DNA from: Microbacterium foliorum
GTDB taxonomy: Bacteria; Actinomycetota; Actinomycetes; Actinomycetales; Microbacteriaceae
Reading direction: 5' to 3'
Length of the DNA: 64,000 nucleotides
Assembly (NCBI RefSeq): GCF_003367705.1
Contig: NZ_CP031425.1
Location: forward strand, 1,178,001-1,242,000
The position numbers were made by a program, and so were the translations under genes. The notes below the pieces were generated by a model. It worked only from the letters and a program-made list of their open reading frames with translations, did not search any database and was not told the DNA's origin. Of this stretch, positions 8,036-16,517 are shown piece after piece. How positions within the stretch are numbered: position 1 is the first letter of the stretch; each line of letters opens with the position of its first letter.

Positions 8036-9345
8036 CGAGGATCGGCGGCACCTGGCAGAACTGGGGTCGGTCGGTGCAGGTCACTCCACTGCGCGTGGAG
8101 CGTCCTCGGACGCCCGAAGGGGTGCAGCGCGCGGTGGTCGCCGCCGCTGCGCGCGGTCTCTCGATCAAGGCGGTCGGAGCCGGTCACAGCTTCACCGGCA
8201 TCGCGGTGGCGCCGGGGGTGCTGCTCGAACTCGACGACATGCAGGGGCTGGTCTCTGCCGACACCGCAAGCCGTCGCGTCACCCTGCTCGCCGGCACCCG
8301 GCTGCACCGCATCCCCGGCCTCCTCGCACCGTTCGGGCTGGCGATGGAGAACCTCGGCGACATCGACCGGCAGTCGATCTCGGGAGCGATCTCGACCGGT
8401 ACCCACGGCACCGGAGCGCGCTTCGGCGGCCTCGCGGCCCAGGTCGTCGGCGTCTCCCTCGTGACGGCGGCCGGTGAGTTCCTGCGCATCGATGAGCACC
8501 AGAACACGGAGCTGCTGCCCGCGGTCGCCCTGGGGCTCGGCGCGCTCGGCATCATCGTCGAGGTGACGCTGCAGTGCGTGCCCGCGTTCGTCCTGGAGGC
8601 CGTCGACGAGCCGATGCCGCTGGACGACGTGCTCGACACGGTGTCCGAGAGGATCTCGGCATCCGATCATTTCGAGTTCTACTGGTTCCCGCACACCGAT
8701 GTGGCGCTCACGAAGAGGCAGACGCGTCTCCCCGAATCGACGAGGCGCCAGCCGCTCCCCGTGGTCGGACGCTGGATCGACGAGACGCTGCTGTCGAACG
8801 GCGTCTACCGCGCCGTGTGTGCGGCCGGACAGTTCGCCCCTGCCGTCACCGCGCCCTTCAACCGTCTCGCGGTGACCCTCACGGGTGACCGTCGCTACAC
8901 CGACCTGTCGCACCGCGTGCTCACGCAGAGTCGCACCGTGAGGTTCCGCGAGATGGAGTACGCGCTGCCCGCCGAGAACACCGTCGCGGCCTTCCGCGCC
9001 GTGCGAGCTCTGATCGACGCGCGCGGATGGCGGATCGAGTTCCCGATCGAGGTGCGCTTCGCGGCGGCGGACGACCGCTGGCTGTCGACCGCGTACGGCC
9101 GGGCGAGCGGATACATCGCCGTGCACCGGTACTGGCGCGTGGATCCCACCGAGTACTTCGAGGCGGTGGAGCAGATCATGCTCGAACACGGGGGCAGGCC
9201 GCACTGGGGCAAGCTCCATACGCTGACGGCCGACGGGCTGCGGGAGCGCTATCCGCGCTTCGACGACTTCACCGCGCTGCGCGACCGTCTCGATCCCGAC
9301 CGCAGGTTCACCAACCGCTACCTCGATCGCGTGCTGGGCGCGTGA
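8032..9345 (+). CDS. FAD-linked D-arabinono-1,4-lactone / L-gulonolactone oxidase family protein
   Basis: A 437-residue FAD-dependent aldonolactone oxidase-type enzyme. The N-terminal FAD_binding_4 domain has GAGHSFTGIA (about 46-55), with the His that carries FAD covalently in relatives, and the SGAISTGTHGTG loop near 120. The ALO substrate domain ends with HWGKLHTL (about 390-397) and RFTNRYLDRVLG. The family oxidises sugar lactones or alditols with O2 or another acceptor; the substrate here is unknown. The GTG start overlaps the stop of the upstream PLP enzyme. Length and motifs are normal for the family. Confidence 0.88.
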   Translation: MTRIGGTWQNWGRSVQVTPLRVERPRTPEGVQRAVVAAAARGLSIKAVGAGHSFTGIAVAPGVLLELDDMQGLVSADTASRRVTLLAGTRLHRIPGLLAPFGLAMENLGDIDRQSISGAISTGTHGTGARFGGLAAQVVGVSLVTAAGEFLRIDEHQNTELLPAVALGLGALGIIVEVTLQCVPAFVLEAVDEPMPLDDVLDTVSERISASDHFEFYWFPHTDVALTKRQTRLPESTRRQPLPVVGRWIDETLLSNGVYRAVCAAGQFAPAVTAPFNRLAVTLTGDRRYTDLSHRVLTQSRTVRFREMEYALPAENTVAAFRAVRALIDARGWRIEFPIEVRFAAADDRWLSTAYGRASGYIAVHRYWRVDPTEYFEAVEQIMLEHGGRPHWGKLHTLTADGLRERYPRFDDFTALRDRLDPDRRFTNRYLDRVLGA

Positions 9346-9438
9346 GGGAAGTCCGGGTGCTGACCGGGACACCGCACCCAGTCGACGCGCAGACTGCGCC
9401 GATAGGATGAGAAAAACACGAGGAAGGGTGGGCTTCTG

Positions 9439-10005
9439 ATGGAATGGCTCGTGCCGGTACTGATCGTCGTCGGTGTGATTCTGCTCATCGGGATCTACCT
9501 GTGGGCGACGTACAACTCGCTGGTGCAGCTCAACGTCCGCGTCGATGAAGCATGGAGCGGGATCACCGTGCAGCTCAAGCGCCGGGCCGATCTGATCCCC
9601 AACCTCATCGAGACGGTCAAGGGCTACGCGTCGCATGAGAAGGCGGTCTTCGAGAACGTCACGAGGGCGCGCGCCGAGACCCTGTCGGCCGCCGGACCGG
9701 GCGAAGCCGGGATCGCAGAAGGACACCTCCAGCAGGCTCTGCGCAGCCTCTTCGCGGTCGCCGAGGCCTACCCGCAGCTGCAGGCCAGCCAGAACTTCCT
9801 GCAGGTGCAGCAGGCGCTCGTCGACACCGAAGACAAGATCCAGGCCGCTCGTCGCTTCTACAACGGCGGGGTGCGCGAGCTGAACACGAAGATCAAGGTC
9901 TTCCCCAACAACCTCTTCGCCCGGGGCCTCGGCTTCACCGAGCGCGAGTTCTTCGAGGTGGCCGACAGCGGAGCCATCTCCGAGCCTCCGCGCGTGCAGT
10001 TCTGA
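9439..10005 (+). CDS. LemA family protein
   Basis: A 188-residue LemA family protein: one N-terminal membrane helix (about 4-26, outside orientation of the C-terminal domain is typical), then a long helical domain with the hallmark NSLVQLNVRVDEAWSGI, LKRRADLIPNLIETVKGYA, and RRFYNGGVRELNTKI followed by FPNNLFA. Function is not settled in this family, though it often neighbours HtpX proteases or TPM-domain proteins, which are absent here. A ribosome binding site AGGAAGG precedes the ATG at 9439. A possible -10 TAGGAT lies at 9403. It appears monocistronic, convergent with the minus-strand genes after it. Confidence 0.93.
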   Translation: MEWLVPVLIVVGVILLIGIYLWATYNSLVQLNVRVDEAWSGITVQLKRRADLIPNLIETVKGYASHEKAVFENVTRARAETLSAAGPGEAGIAEGHLQQALRSLFAVAEAYPQLQASQNFLQVQQALVDTEDKIQAARRFYNGGVRELNTKIKVFPNNLFARGLGFTEREFFEVADSGAISEPPRVQF

Positions 10006-10024
10006 CCCGAGCGGTGGACCGCGC

Positions 10025-10504
10025 TCACCAGACGTCGAGTGCGACGCTCGAGCCCTCGCGCGTGATGTCACCCCGCACGCTCCAGGACTCGGTGCGGTAG
10101 GTCTCGGTCCTCGGCGATCCGTTCTGCCCCGTGCCGGTCACGGTCGCCACGAGAACACCGTCATCGGCGACGAATCCCTCCTCGGTCAGCTCGAGAACGG
10201 GCAGCCGGTCGATCCGCAGGCGCACCCGGTCGACCGCGGCGAACTCGGTGCCCCACGGAATGCGCAGCCCGCAGCCCTCGGGGAGCACCTCGGCGGTGGC
10301 ATCCACGATGCAGCTCTCGAGATGGTCGTCGAGCTCCTGCTGCGCGACGTCCCGCATATCCGTCTCGGTGGCGACCGACGACGGAGAGCGAGATGCCACG
10401 GGAGCGGGCTGATCGAGCGAGGACTGCCACCACCAGACGGCGATGCCGGCCAGCAGCAGGACCAGCGCGATGATGCCGAGCGACCAGGCGGCGCGCCGTC
10501 TCAC
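10025..10504 (-). CDS. Hypothetical single-pass membrane protein
   Basis: A 159-residue protein I do not recognise. The GTG at 10504 overlaps the stop of the upstream AlkX-like gene (GTGA), so the two are translationally coupled. An N-terminal membrane helix (about 6-27, LGIIALVLLLAGIAVWWWQ) is followed by an extracytoplasmic domain. Two cysteines (in ESCIVDA and EGCGLRIPWG) could form a disulfide. The C-terminal half has a beta-rich pattern (VRLRIDRLPVLELTEEGFV). No enzymatic motif is visible. A role linked to the DNA glycosylase is not obvious. Confidence 0.75.
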   Translation of the reverse strand: MRRRAAWSLGIIALVLLLAGIAVWWWQSSLDQPAPVASRSPSSVATETDMRDVAQQELDDHLESCIVDATAEVLPEGCGLRIPWGTEFAAVDRVRLRIDRLPVLELTEEGFVADDGVLVATVTGTGQNGSPRTETYRTESWSVRGDITREGSSVALDVW

Positions 10505-11763
10505 GCGGTGCTCTCTCTGGCATGCACATGGCGTCGCACCGAGGTGCCGGGCCGGGCGGCGAGGGCGGCGTGCACCGCGTCGGACGCCGAGCCCCACCTC
10601 GAGACCGACACGTGCTCGAGGCCCTGCCACGATGCGGCATGCCGCAGTTCGGCCGCGATCCGCTCGACATCGTCGAGAGGTCGGGCCTGCGGCTCCCACC
10701 AGACGGACTGCACCTGCAGCGTCGACGTCGCGCGCTCGGCCTTGAGATCGACCCTGGCGACGATGCGGTCGCCCACGAGCACCGGCAGCGAGTAGTACCC
10801 GTAACGGCGCTTCGCCGCCGGCACGTAGATCTCGATGCGGTAGTCGAGTTCGAACGCCCGCAGCGCCCGATCCCGGAACCACACCACGGGGTCGAACGGC
10901 GTCAGCAGGGCAGCGGCGTCGATCGCACGAGGCAGCGACGCGTCGCGATGCCGCCAGGCCTGCAGCGGGCGACCGCCGCGCTCCCATCCGCGCACGGTGA
11001 CCGGCTGCAGCTCACCCGCGTCGACGAGGTCGGCGATCGAGCGGGCGACCGCCGCGCGATCGCGGATCCGGTGGTAGTCCGCGAGATCGGACTGGGTCGC
11101 CACCCCGGAGTGGCGGGCGGCCCGGCGGATCAGCTCGCGGATCGCATCGTCCCGCGCGACGTGCTGATTCCGGAGCGCATCGGGGATCACCTGCTCCGCG
11201 AGCGCGTAGCGCCGTTCGAACCCCTTCCGGCCGCTGATCGCGACGTCGCCGGTGCGCCAGAGGTGCTCGAGGGCCAGCTTGACATCGTCCCAGTCCCACC
11301 AGCCGCCGCGCTCCCTCGGCACATCGTCGCGAAGGTCCGCAGGGCGCAGCGGACCGCGTGCCCGCAGCTCGTCGCGCACCCACTCGAGGGTGCGCGCATT
11401 CGTGCTCGTCCAGGAGTCGGGTCCCGCCCAGCGATCGCGGAAGCTCTCCATCCGGAATCGCCACAGCGGCCAGTCCTCGATCGGGATGAAGGTGGCCTCG
11501 TGCGCGAGGTACTCCACGTAGTGCGTCGTGCGCGAATGGAAGACCCGGTCGAACACAGCGGGGTCGTACGCCCCCAGACGCGAGAACATCGGAAGATAGT
11601 GCGACCGCGCGAAGACGTTGACCGAATCGATCTGCAGCACGCCGAGCCGGGACATCGTGCGATGCAGGTGCGCGGCCGAGACCGTGGTCGGTCGCGCCCG
11701 GGAGAACCCCTGCGCACCCAACGCGATGCGGCGGGCCTGGGCGGCGCTGAGGGAGTCGGTCAC
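10501..11763 (-). CDS. Winged-helix DNA glycosylase, AlkX/YcaQ family
   Basis: A 420-residue member of the winged-helix HTH_42 family that includes AlkZ and AlkX/YcaQ, DNA glycosylases that excise alkylated bases and unhook interstrand crosslinks. Tandem winged-helix domains form the body. The catalytic-type motif Q-hydrophobic-D appears as QID at residues 44-46 (LGVLQIDSVNVFARSHYLP), which fits the AlkX/YcaQ branch rather than the QxQ of AlkZ. The GTG start at 11763 is chosen because TACGCT lies exactly 12 nt upstream and homology begins near TDSLSAAQARRIAL. It overlaps the next minus-strand gene. Family call is firm; crosslink-repair activity is inferred. Confidence 0.85.
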   Translation of the reverse strand: MTDSLSAAQARRIALGAQGFSRARPTTVSAAHLHRTMSRLGVLQIDSVNVFARSHYLPMFSRLGAYDPAVFDRVFHSRTTHYVEYLAHEATFIPIEDWPLWRFRMESFRDRWAGPDSWTSTNARTLEWVRDELRARGPLRPADLRDDVPRERGGWWDWDDVKLALEHLWRTGDVAISGRKGFERRYALAEQVIPDALRNQHVARDDAIRELIRRAARHSGVATQSDLADYHRIRDRAAVARSIADLVDAGELQPVTVRGWERGGRPLQAWRHRDASLPRAIDAAALLTPFDPVVWFRDRALRAFELDYRIEIYVPAAKRRYGYYSLPVLVGDRIVARVDLKAERATSTLQVQSVWWEPQARPLDDVERIAAELRHAASWQGLEHVSVSRWGSASDAVHAALAARPGTSVRRHVHARESTA

Positions 11764-11769
11764 GTGGTC

Positions 11770-11775
11770 AGCGTA
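11770..11775 (-). promoter_or_regulatory. -10-like hexamer TACGCT, leaderless start of AlkX-like gene
   Basis: On the minus strand TACGCT is followed by 6 nt and then the GTG at 11763, the common leaderless spacing of this window. Confidence 0.45.
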
Positions 11776-11827
11776 ACGCCGGGTGCCGACATCCGGGCCG
11801 GCGTCGTGGCCCGCAGCGGCAGCGCCG

Positions 11828-11833
11828 TAGAAT
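11828..11833 (+). promoter_or_regulatory. -10-like hexamer TAGAAT, leaderless start of AI-2E-family gene
   Basis: TAGAAT begins 12 nt before the ATG at 11840 and no Shine-Dalgarno sequence is present, so the transcript is probably leaderless. Confidence 0.55.
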
Positions 11834-11839
11834 CGGACG

Positions 11840-13036
11840 ATGAGCGAAGAGCAGCGTCCGCGGCTGAGGGATCTCTTCCGTCCGCGTGCGGTGTCCACGC
11901 AGCGTACGGTCACCACCGACGCCGATGCGGCGGTGCCGATCGGACTGCGCGTCACGGCGGCCTACGCCTGGCGTCTGCTGCTGATCGCCGCGGCCGTCGC
12001 CGGCATCATCTGGCTCGTCATCGAGCTCAAGCTCCTCGTCATCCCGCTCATGGTGGGAATCCTGATCACGGCTCTGCTGTGGCCGGCTCTGCAGTGGATG
12101 CTGCGGCATCGGTTCCCGAGATGGCTGGCCGTCGCGGTCTCGCTCATCGGCACGATCGCGATCGTCTCGCTGCTGCTGTGGCTGGTCATCTGGCAGGTGC
12201 GCGCGCAGCTGCCCGACGTGCAGGAGCGCAGTTCGCAGGCCATCGAGGAGTTCCGGCAGTTCCTGCTCAACGGACCGCTGCACCTGAGCGAGGCCCAGAT
12301 CCAGAGCTACATCGACCAGGGCCTGCAGATCATCAACGAGCAGACCCAGGCGCTCCTGAACGGGGCCCTCGCCGTCGGCACCACCGCTGCCCATGTGGCG
12401 ACGGGCGCCGTGCTGTCGCTGTTCATCCTCATCTGCCTGCTCGCCGACGGACGCGGCATCTGGCGGTGGACGCTGCGCCTGTTCCCGCGCGCCGCTCGTC
12501 CCGCCGCAGACGCCGCAGCCAGCAACGGCTTCGCGACCATCATCAACTACGCGCGCACCCAGCTGCTCGTCGCGGCGATCGACGCGGTCGGCATCGGGGT
12601 CGGTGCGGCCCTGCTCGGCGTGCCGCTGGCCATCCCGGTCGCGGTGCTCGTCTTCCTCGGATCCTTCATCCCGATCGTGGGCGCCGTCGTCACCGGCGCG
12701 ATCGCGGTGCTGCTCGCCCTCGTCTACAACGGCCCGCTGATCGCACTGGCGATGCTGGCCGTCGTGCTCGGGGTCCAGCAGCTCGAAGGCCACATCCTGC
12801 AGCCGATCCTGATGGGCTCCGCCGTGAAGGTGCATCCGCTCGCCGTGGTGCTCGTCGTCGCCGGTGGCGCGATGGTCGGCGGCATCCCCGGAGCACTCTT
12901 CGCCGTGCCGCTCGCCGCGTTCGTCAACGTCGCGGCGGTCACCGTGAGCAGCGGCGCCTGGCGTACGGGGGATCGACCCGACGCCGACCTGATCTGGAGC
13001 ACAGTACCGCGCGAGCGGACACGGAGGAATCGATGA
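11840..13036 (+). CDS. AI-2E family transporter (permease)
   Basis: A 398-residue polytopic membrane protein of the AI-2E/UPF0118 family; members include autoinducer-2 exporters and Na+(Li+)/H+ antiporters, so the substrate is open. Hydrophobic helices occur at about 45-90, 95-125, 175-200, 225-300 and 320-370. The segment LGSFIPIVGAVVTGAIAVLLAL and LEGHILQPILMG (about 312-323) are family hallmarks. A TAGAAT hexamer upstream implies a leaderless mRNA. The stop overlaps the ATG of threonine ammonia-lyase (ATGA), an operon that may simply reflect gene order rather than shared function. Confidence 0.9.
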   Translation: MSEEQRPRLRDLFRPRAVSTQRTVTTDADAAVPIGLRVTAAYAWRLLLIAAAVAGIIWLVIELKLLVIPLMVGILITALLWPALQWMLRHRFPRWLAVAVSLIGTIAIVSLLLWLVIWQVRAQLPDVQERSSQAIEEFRQFLLNGPLHLSEAQIQSYIDQGLQIINEQTQALLNGALAVGTTAAHVATGAVLSLFILICLLADGRGIWRWTLRLFPRAARPAADAAASNGFATIINYARTQLLVAAIDAVGIGVGAALLGVPLAIPVAVLVFLGSFIPIVGAVVTGAIAVLLALVYNGPLIALAMLAVVLGVQQLEGHILQPILMGSAVKVHPLAVVLVVAGGAMVGGIPGALFAVPLAAFVNVAAVTVSSGAWRTGDRPDADLIWSTVPRERTRRNR

Positions 13037-14262
13037 ACGCAGTCCCCAGCCTGACCGAGTTCGAGGAGGCCGCTCGGAGTCTGGCTGAGGTGATCACGCA
13101 CACGCCGACCCTGCCGTCGAGGGCGCTGTCGGACATCCTCGGTGCCCCGGTGCTGCTCAAGATGGAGAATCTTCAGCGCACCGGGTCGTTCAAGATCCGC
13201 GGAGCCGCCTACCGGCTGTCGCGCCTGAGCGAAGAGGAGCGCTCGCGCGGCGTCGTCGCCGCATCCGCCGGCAACCACGCGCAGGGCGTCGCGCTCGCGG
13301 CGCAGGCACTGGGCATCCCGGCCACGATCTTCATGCCGCTGGGAGTCCCCGTGCCCAAGCTGCTCGCGACGCGCGGATACGGCGCCGAGGTCGTCCTCGA
13401 GGGCGAGACCGTCGCGACCTCCCTGCGTCTCGCCGCGGAGTTCTCAGAGCGCACCGGAGCGGTGCTCATCCATCCGTTCGATCACCGCGACATCGTCATC
13501 GGCCAGGGCACGCTCGGACTCGAGCTGCTCGACGACGCCCCCGAGGTCGACACGATCGTGCTCAGCATCGGCGGCGGCGGTCTCATCGCCGGTGTGGCCG
13601 CGGCGGTCAAGGCCAGGGCCGCCGAGCTCGGACGAGAGGTGCGGATCATCGGCGTGCAGGCCGAGAACGCGGCCGCCGTCCCGCCGTCGCTGTTGGCAGG
13701 ACAGCCCGTCGACATCGAGACGCGGCCGACGATCGCCGACGGCATCCTCGTCGCGCGACCGGGAGCGGTGCCCTTCGACATCATCAAGGATCTCGTCGAC
13801 GAGGTCGTGACGGTCTCGGACGACGACCTCGCCCGGGCGATCCTGATCATCCTCGAGCAGTCCAAGGTCGTCGCCGAGCCCGCGGGCGCGGCCGGGGTTG
13901 CGGCGATCCTCGCGGGTAAGGTGTCGGCGGCCGGGACGACGATGGCCGTGCTGTCCGGAGGCAACATCGATCCGCTCCTGCTCCAGCGCGTCGTCTCCCA
14001 CGGTCTGGCCGCGTCCGGGCGCTACCTGACCATCCGGATCCCGCTTCCCGACCGTCCCGGTCAGCTCGCACGCGTGTCGGAGCTCATCGCCGAGGCGGGG
14101 GCGAACGTCATCGAGGCGATGCACACCCGGCATGGACACGGCCTGCAGATCAGCGACGTCATCCTCGAGCTCAGCGTCGAGACCCGTGGTGCCGAGCATT
14201 CCGAGCTCACGCTCGACACGCTGCGCCGCGCGGGCTTCCACCCGATGATCGTTCCGGACTGA
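13033..14262 (+). CDS. ilvA: Threonine ammonia-lyase with ACT domain
   Basis: A 409-residue PLP enzyme deaminating L-threonine to 2-oxobutyrate, the first step of isoleucine biosynthesis or of threonine breakdown. The PLP lysine is Lys54 in GSFKIRGA; the substrate loop SAGNHAQG follows at about 79-86 and the glycine-rich phosphate loop SIGGGG near 178. The last ~75 residues form a single ACT domain (LTIRIPLPDRPGQLARV), as in the ~400-residue TdcB/IlvA type rather than the two-ACT E. coli IlvA. The ATG is preceded by ACGGAGGA and overlaps the upstream stop. A long bidirectional terminator follows. Confidence 0.93.
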   Translation: MNAVPSLTEFEEAARSLAEVITHTPTLPSRALSDILGAPVLLKMENLQRTGSFKIRGAAYRLSRLSEEERSRGVVAASAGNHAQGVALAAQALGIPATIFMPLGVPVPKLLATRGYGAEVVLEGETVATSLRLAAEFSERTGAVLIHPFDHRDIVIGQGTLGLELLDDAPEVDTIVLSIGGGGLIAGVAAAVKARAAELGREVRIIGVQAENAAAVPPSLLAGQPVDIETRPTIADGILVARPGAVPFDIIKDLVDEVVTVSDDDLARAILIILEQSKVVAEPAGAAGVAAILAGKVSAAGTTMAVLSGGNIDPLLLQRVVSHGLAASGRYLTIRIPLPDRPGQLARVSELIAEAGANVIEAMHTRHGHGLQISDVILELSVETRGAEHSELTLDTLRRAGFHPMIVPD

Positions 14263-14275
14263 CCGGATTCCACGC

Positions 14276-14323
14276 GCATGCAAGAGGGGCCCCGTCCGCA
14301 TGGACGGGGCCCCTCTTGCATGC
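14276..14323. terminator. 22-bp perfect hairpin between ilvA and greA
   Basis: Both arms match perfectly over 22 bp around a GCAT loop (14298-14301). It lies between two converging genes and should terminate transcription from both sides. Confidence 0.85.
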
Positions 14324-14347
14324 GTGCGCGGCTCGGCGCCGGTCGTG

Positions 14348-14836
14348 TCAGCCCGTGTAGGTCTCGACGGCGACGATCTCGACCGAGATGGAACGGCCGT
14401 TCGGAGCCTCGTACGACGACTTCTCGCCGACCTTGAGGCCGAGGATCGCCTGGCCCAGCGGGCTGGCCTCGCTGTAGACGTCGTGGTCGCTGCCCGCGGC
14501 GATCTCACGGCTGCCGAGCAGGAAGACCTCCTCGCCTCCGGCGACGATCGCGGTGACGACGGTGCCGGGCTCGACGATGCCGCGGCTCGCGGGCGCCTCG
14601 CCGACCTTGGCGGTCTTCAGGAGGTTCTCGAGGGTGCGGATCCGCGCCTCCTGCTTGCCCTGCTCGTCCTTCGCGGCGTGGTACCCGCCGTTCTCCTTGA
14701 GGTCGCCCTCTTCACGGGCCGCCTCGATGCGCTTCGCGATCTCCTCGCGCCCCGTGGTGGAGAGGTGCTCGAGCTCGGAGACGAGCCGGTCGTAGGCTTC
14801 CTGCGTGAGGAAGGGAACCTGAGCGTCAGTGGACAT
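14348..14836 (-). CDS. greA: Transcription elongation factor GreA
   Basis: A 162-residue GreA that rescues backtracked RNA polymerase by stimulating transcript cleavage. The N-terminal coiled coil carries the acidic tip motif GDLKENGGYHAAKD (about 44-57), with Asp and Glu at the tip. The C-terminal FKBP-like domain contains SPLGQAILGLKVGE (about 125-138). A ribosome binding site AAGGAG precedes the ATG. Length is close to the usual 158-165 residues. It sits alone between two terminators, consistent with its own transcription unit. Confidence 0.97.
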   Translation of the reverse strand: MSTDAQVPFLTQEAYDRLVSELEHLSTTGREEIAKRIEAAREEGDLKENGGYHAAKDEQGKQEARIRTLENLLKTAKVGEAPASRGIVEPGTVVTAIVAGGEEVFLLGSREIAAGSDHDVYSEASPLGQAILGLKVGEKSSYEAPNGRSISVEIVAVETYTG

Positions 14837-14888
14837 GACGGAGCTCCTTCGTTAGGTACCCGGCGATGGTCCGCGGGGGATATGCCAA

Positions 14889-14915
14889 GACGCCCTGGCA
14901 CAGTGCCAGGGCGTC
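14889..14915 (-). terminator. Hairpin terminator of the DUF4307 gene
   Basis: A perfect 12-bp stem GACGCCCTGGCA / TGCCAGGGCGTC with a 3-nt loop, just downstream of the minus-strand DUF4307 gene and upstream of greA. Confidence 0.75.
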
Positions 14916-14932
14916 ATCTGTCTGCGTCGAGT

Positions 14933-15319
14933 CTAAGCGACCCAGCAGCTGTTCACCAAACCTGTGGTGGCCGCGGACACGGTGGGCACGCTGGCAGACA
15001 GCGCCTGGGAATGGCTGTCGCCGGCCGGGATCTCGACCACCTTCCAGCCGACCACGCCGAACTCCTCGTCGAGGGCTTCGACCGCGCACGCGATGTCCTT
15101 GCCCTGCACCCCGGTCACCTGGAAGCGCACGGTCACACTGTGCTCGTCGACGAGGTCGTAGCCGAGGTCGTCGGCGTCGACGGCGTTCATCTGGGTCGTG
15201 ACGATCGACCAGCCGAACGCGGCGACGATCACGACCGCGATCGCGAGGAAGACGATCCAGGGGCCGCGTCGGCGTCGGGTGCGGCCATAGCGGTCGTCGA
15301 GCTGTTCTGCGGTCGTCAC
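14933..15319 (-). CDS. DUF4307 domain membrane protein
   Basis: A 128-residue protein of the actinobacterial DUF4307 family, function unknown. The N-terminal ~20 residues are basic (RYGRTRRRRG), then one membrane helix (about 23-43, WIVFLAIAVVIVAAFGW), and an extracytoplasmic beta-rich domain containing VRFQVTGVQGKDIACAVEAL and a second Cys in VNSCWVA at the C-terminus; the two Cys could pair. In many actinobacteria this gene neighbours the mycothiol conjugate amidase mca, which is not seen here. GTG at 15319 is the start most consistent with the family; a longer frame upstream is ignored. Confidence 0.83.
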   Translation of the reverse strand: MTTAEQLDDRYGRTRRRRGPWIVFLAIAVVIVAAFGWSIVTTQMNAVDADDLGYDLVDEHSVTVRFQVTGVQGKDIACAVEALDEEFGVVGWKVVEIPAGDSHSQALSASVPTVSAATTGLVNSCWVA

Positions 15320-15389
15320 GGCGTGGGTCTTCCGGTCGTTAGGCTGGTAACACCAGGTTATGCGACCTGCGCAGGAAAGGCAGAACCAC

Positions 15390-15674
15390 ATGCTCGCTCT
15401 GACCGAGACTCCGATGCCCACCCCCACGATGACGGTGGACCCGCAGCTGGTCACCCCGGGCTTCGTCGGCTTCGCCGCCGTGGTGATCATCCTGGTGGCC
15501 GTCATCCTGCTGATCCTCGACATGAACCGACGGATCCGCCGGGTGCGCTACCGCGAAGAGGTCAGGGAAGAGCTGGATGCCGAGGAGGCCGCGCTCGCCG
15601 CGGATCGGGCCACCGAGACCGATGCCGATCTGCCCATCGTCACCGAGGGCGACGACGACCCCGACAGGCGCTGA
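15390..15674 (+). CDS. Small single-pass membrane protein, function unknown
   Basis: A 94-residue protein with one central membrane helix (about 25-46, GFVGFAAVVIILVAVILLIL) followed by a basic hinge DMNRRIRRVRYREE and a strongly acidic tail. I choose the ATG at 15390 because AGGAAAGG lies at 15373-15380; an earlier in-frame ATG at 15360 lacks a ribosome binding site. A TAGGCT hexamer at 15340-15345 is a likely -10 element. It is divergent from DUF4307 and convergent with the PAQR gene. Similar short proteins are common in Microbacteriaceae; no function is known to me. Confidence 0.75.
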   Translation: MLALTETPMPTPTMTVDPQLVTPGFVGFAAVVIILVAVILLILDMNRRIRRVRYREEVREELDAEEAALAADRATETDADLPIVTEGDDDPDRR

Positions 15675-15690
15675 CGGGTCGCAGCGGGGA

Positions 15691-16416
15691 TCAGGCGCCC
15701 AGCGACGGCGACAGCGGGCCGAGGGCGATGAGCAGGCACGCCGCCCAGTGGCACAGGAACGCGAGCACCGTGCACACGTGGAAGATCTCGTGGAACCCGA
15801 AATGGCCCGGCCACGGGTTGGGCTTCTTGAGCGCGTAGACGATCGCGCCGCCCGTGTAGAGCAGGCCGCCGACGACGACGAGCACCATCATCGCCGCGTT
15901 CGCCGTGAACAGATCGACCATGAACATCACCGCGGCCCAGCCCATGAGCAGGTACAGCGCGACGTAGAGCCAGCGCGGCGCGTTGATCCAGAACACGCGG
16001 AAGAGGATGCCGACCACCGTGCCGCCCCACACCAGCGAGAGCAGCAGGGTTCCCTTCTGCGGCGGAAGCGCGAGCACGGCCAGCGGCGTGTACGTGCCGG
16101 CGATCAGCAGGAAGATGTTGGCGTGGTCGATGCGCTTGAGCGTGACCTTGACCTTGGGGCTCCAGTCGAAGCGGTGGTACAGCGCCGAATTGCCGAACAG
16201 CAGCATCGACGTCACCATGAACACCGCGGCGGCCCACTTGGCGGCCCCGCCCTGGGCCGACAGGATCAGTACGATGCCCGCCACGATGGTGACAGGGAAG
16301 GTGGCCGCGTGGATCCATCCTCGCCAGGTCGGTCTGATCTCGACCGCGGAGTCGTGCGCCGCCTCCTCGAGGAGCGGCAGCTGGGGGAGATCGGGTGCCG
16401 AGTCGGGAGTGCTCAC
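15691..16416 (-). CDS. Hemolysin III / PAQR family membrane protein
   Basis: A 241-residue seven-helix membrane protein of the PAQR family (hemolysin III, TrhA-like). Bacterial members influence membrane fluidity; the hemolysin name is historical. Family motifs seen are SALYHRFDWSP in the N-terminal half, HANIFLLIAGTYTP near residue 108, and the C-terminal HFGFHEIFHVCTVLAFLCHW with conserved His residues that bind zinc in eukaryotic relatives. A GTG start at 16416 is preceded on the minus strand by TAGAGT at the leaderless spacing. Divergent from uppS. Confidence 0.92.
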   Translation of the reverse strand: MSTPDSAPDLPQLPLLEEAAHDSAVEIRPTWRGWIHAATFPVTIVAGIVLILSAQGGAAKWAAAVFMVTSMLLFGNSALYHRFDWSPKVKVTLKRIDHANIFLLIAGTYTPLAVLALPPQKGTLLLSLVWGGTVVGILFRVFWINAPRWLYVALYLLMGWAAVMFMVDLFTANAAMMVLVVVGGLLYTGGAIVYALKKPNPWPGHFGFHEIFHVCTVLAFLCHWAACLLIALGPLSPSLGA

Positions 16417-16422
16417 GGCCCC

Positions 16423-16428
16423 ACTCTA
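16423..16428 (-). promoter_or_regulatory. -10-like hexamer TAGAGT, leaderless start of PAQR gene
   Basis: On the minus strand TAGAGT is followed by 6 nt and the GTG at 16416. Confidence 0.45.
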
Positions 16429-16505
16429 TTGCGGCGGGCATTCCGCTGACCGTACATATCCTGTGGTGCTGCTCCCTCGCACGTGACCCGCACAGTCGGG
16501 CACGA

Positions 16506-16511
16506 TAGCGT
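16506..16511 (+). promoter_or_regulatory. -10-like hexamer TAGCGT, start of uppS transcript
   Basis: TAGCGT begins 12 nt before the GTG at 16518, favouring that codon over the adjacent ATG at 16521 if the mRNA is leaderless. Confidence 0.45.
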
Positions 16512-16517
16512 AGGGAG

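Noticed and set aside
15360..15389. Earlier ATG 15360 for the small membrane protein
   Set aside because: A clear ribosome binding site precedes ATG 15390, not 15360.
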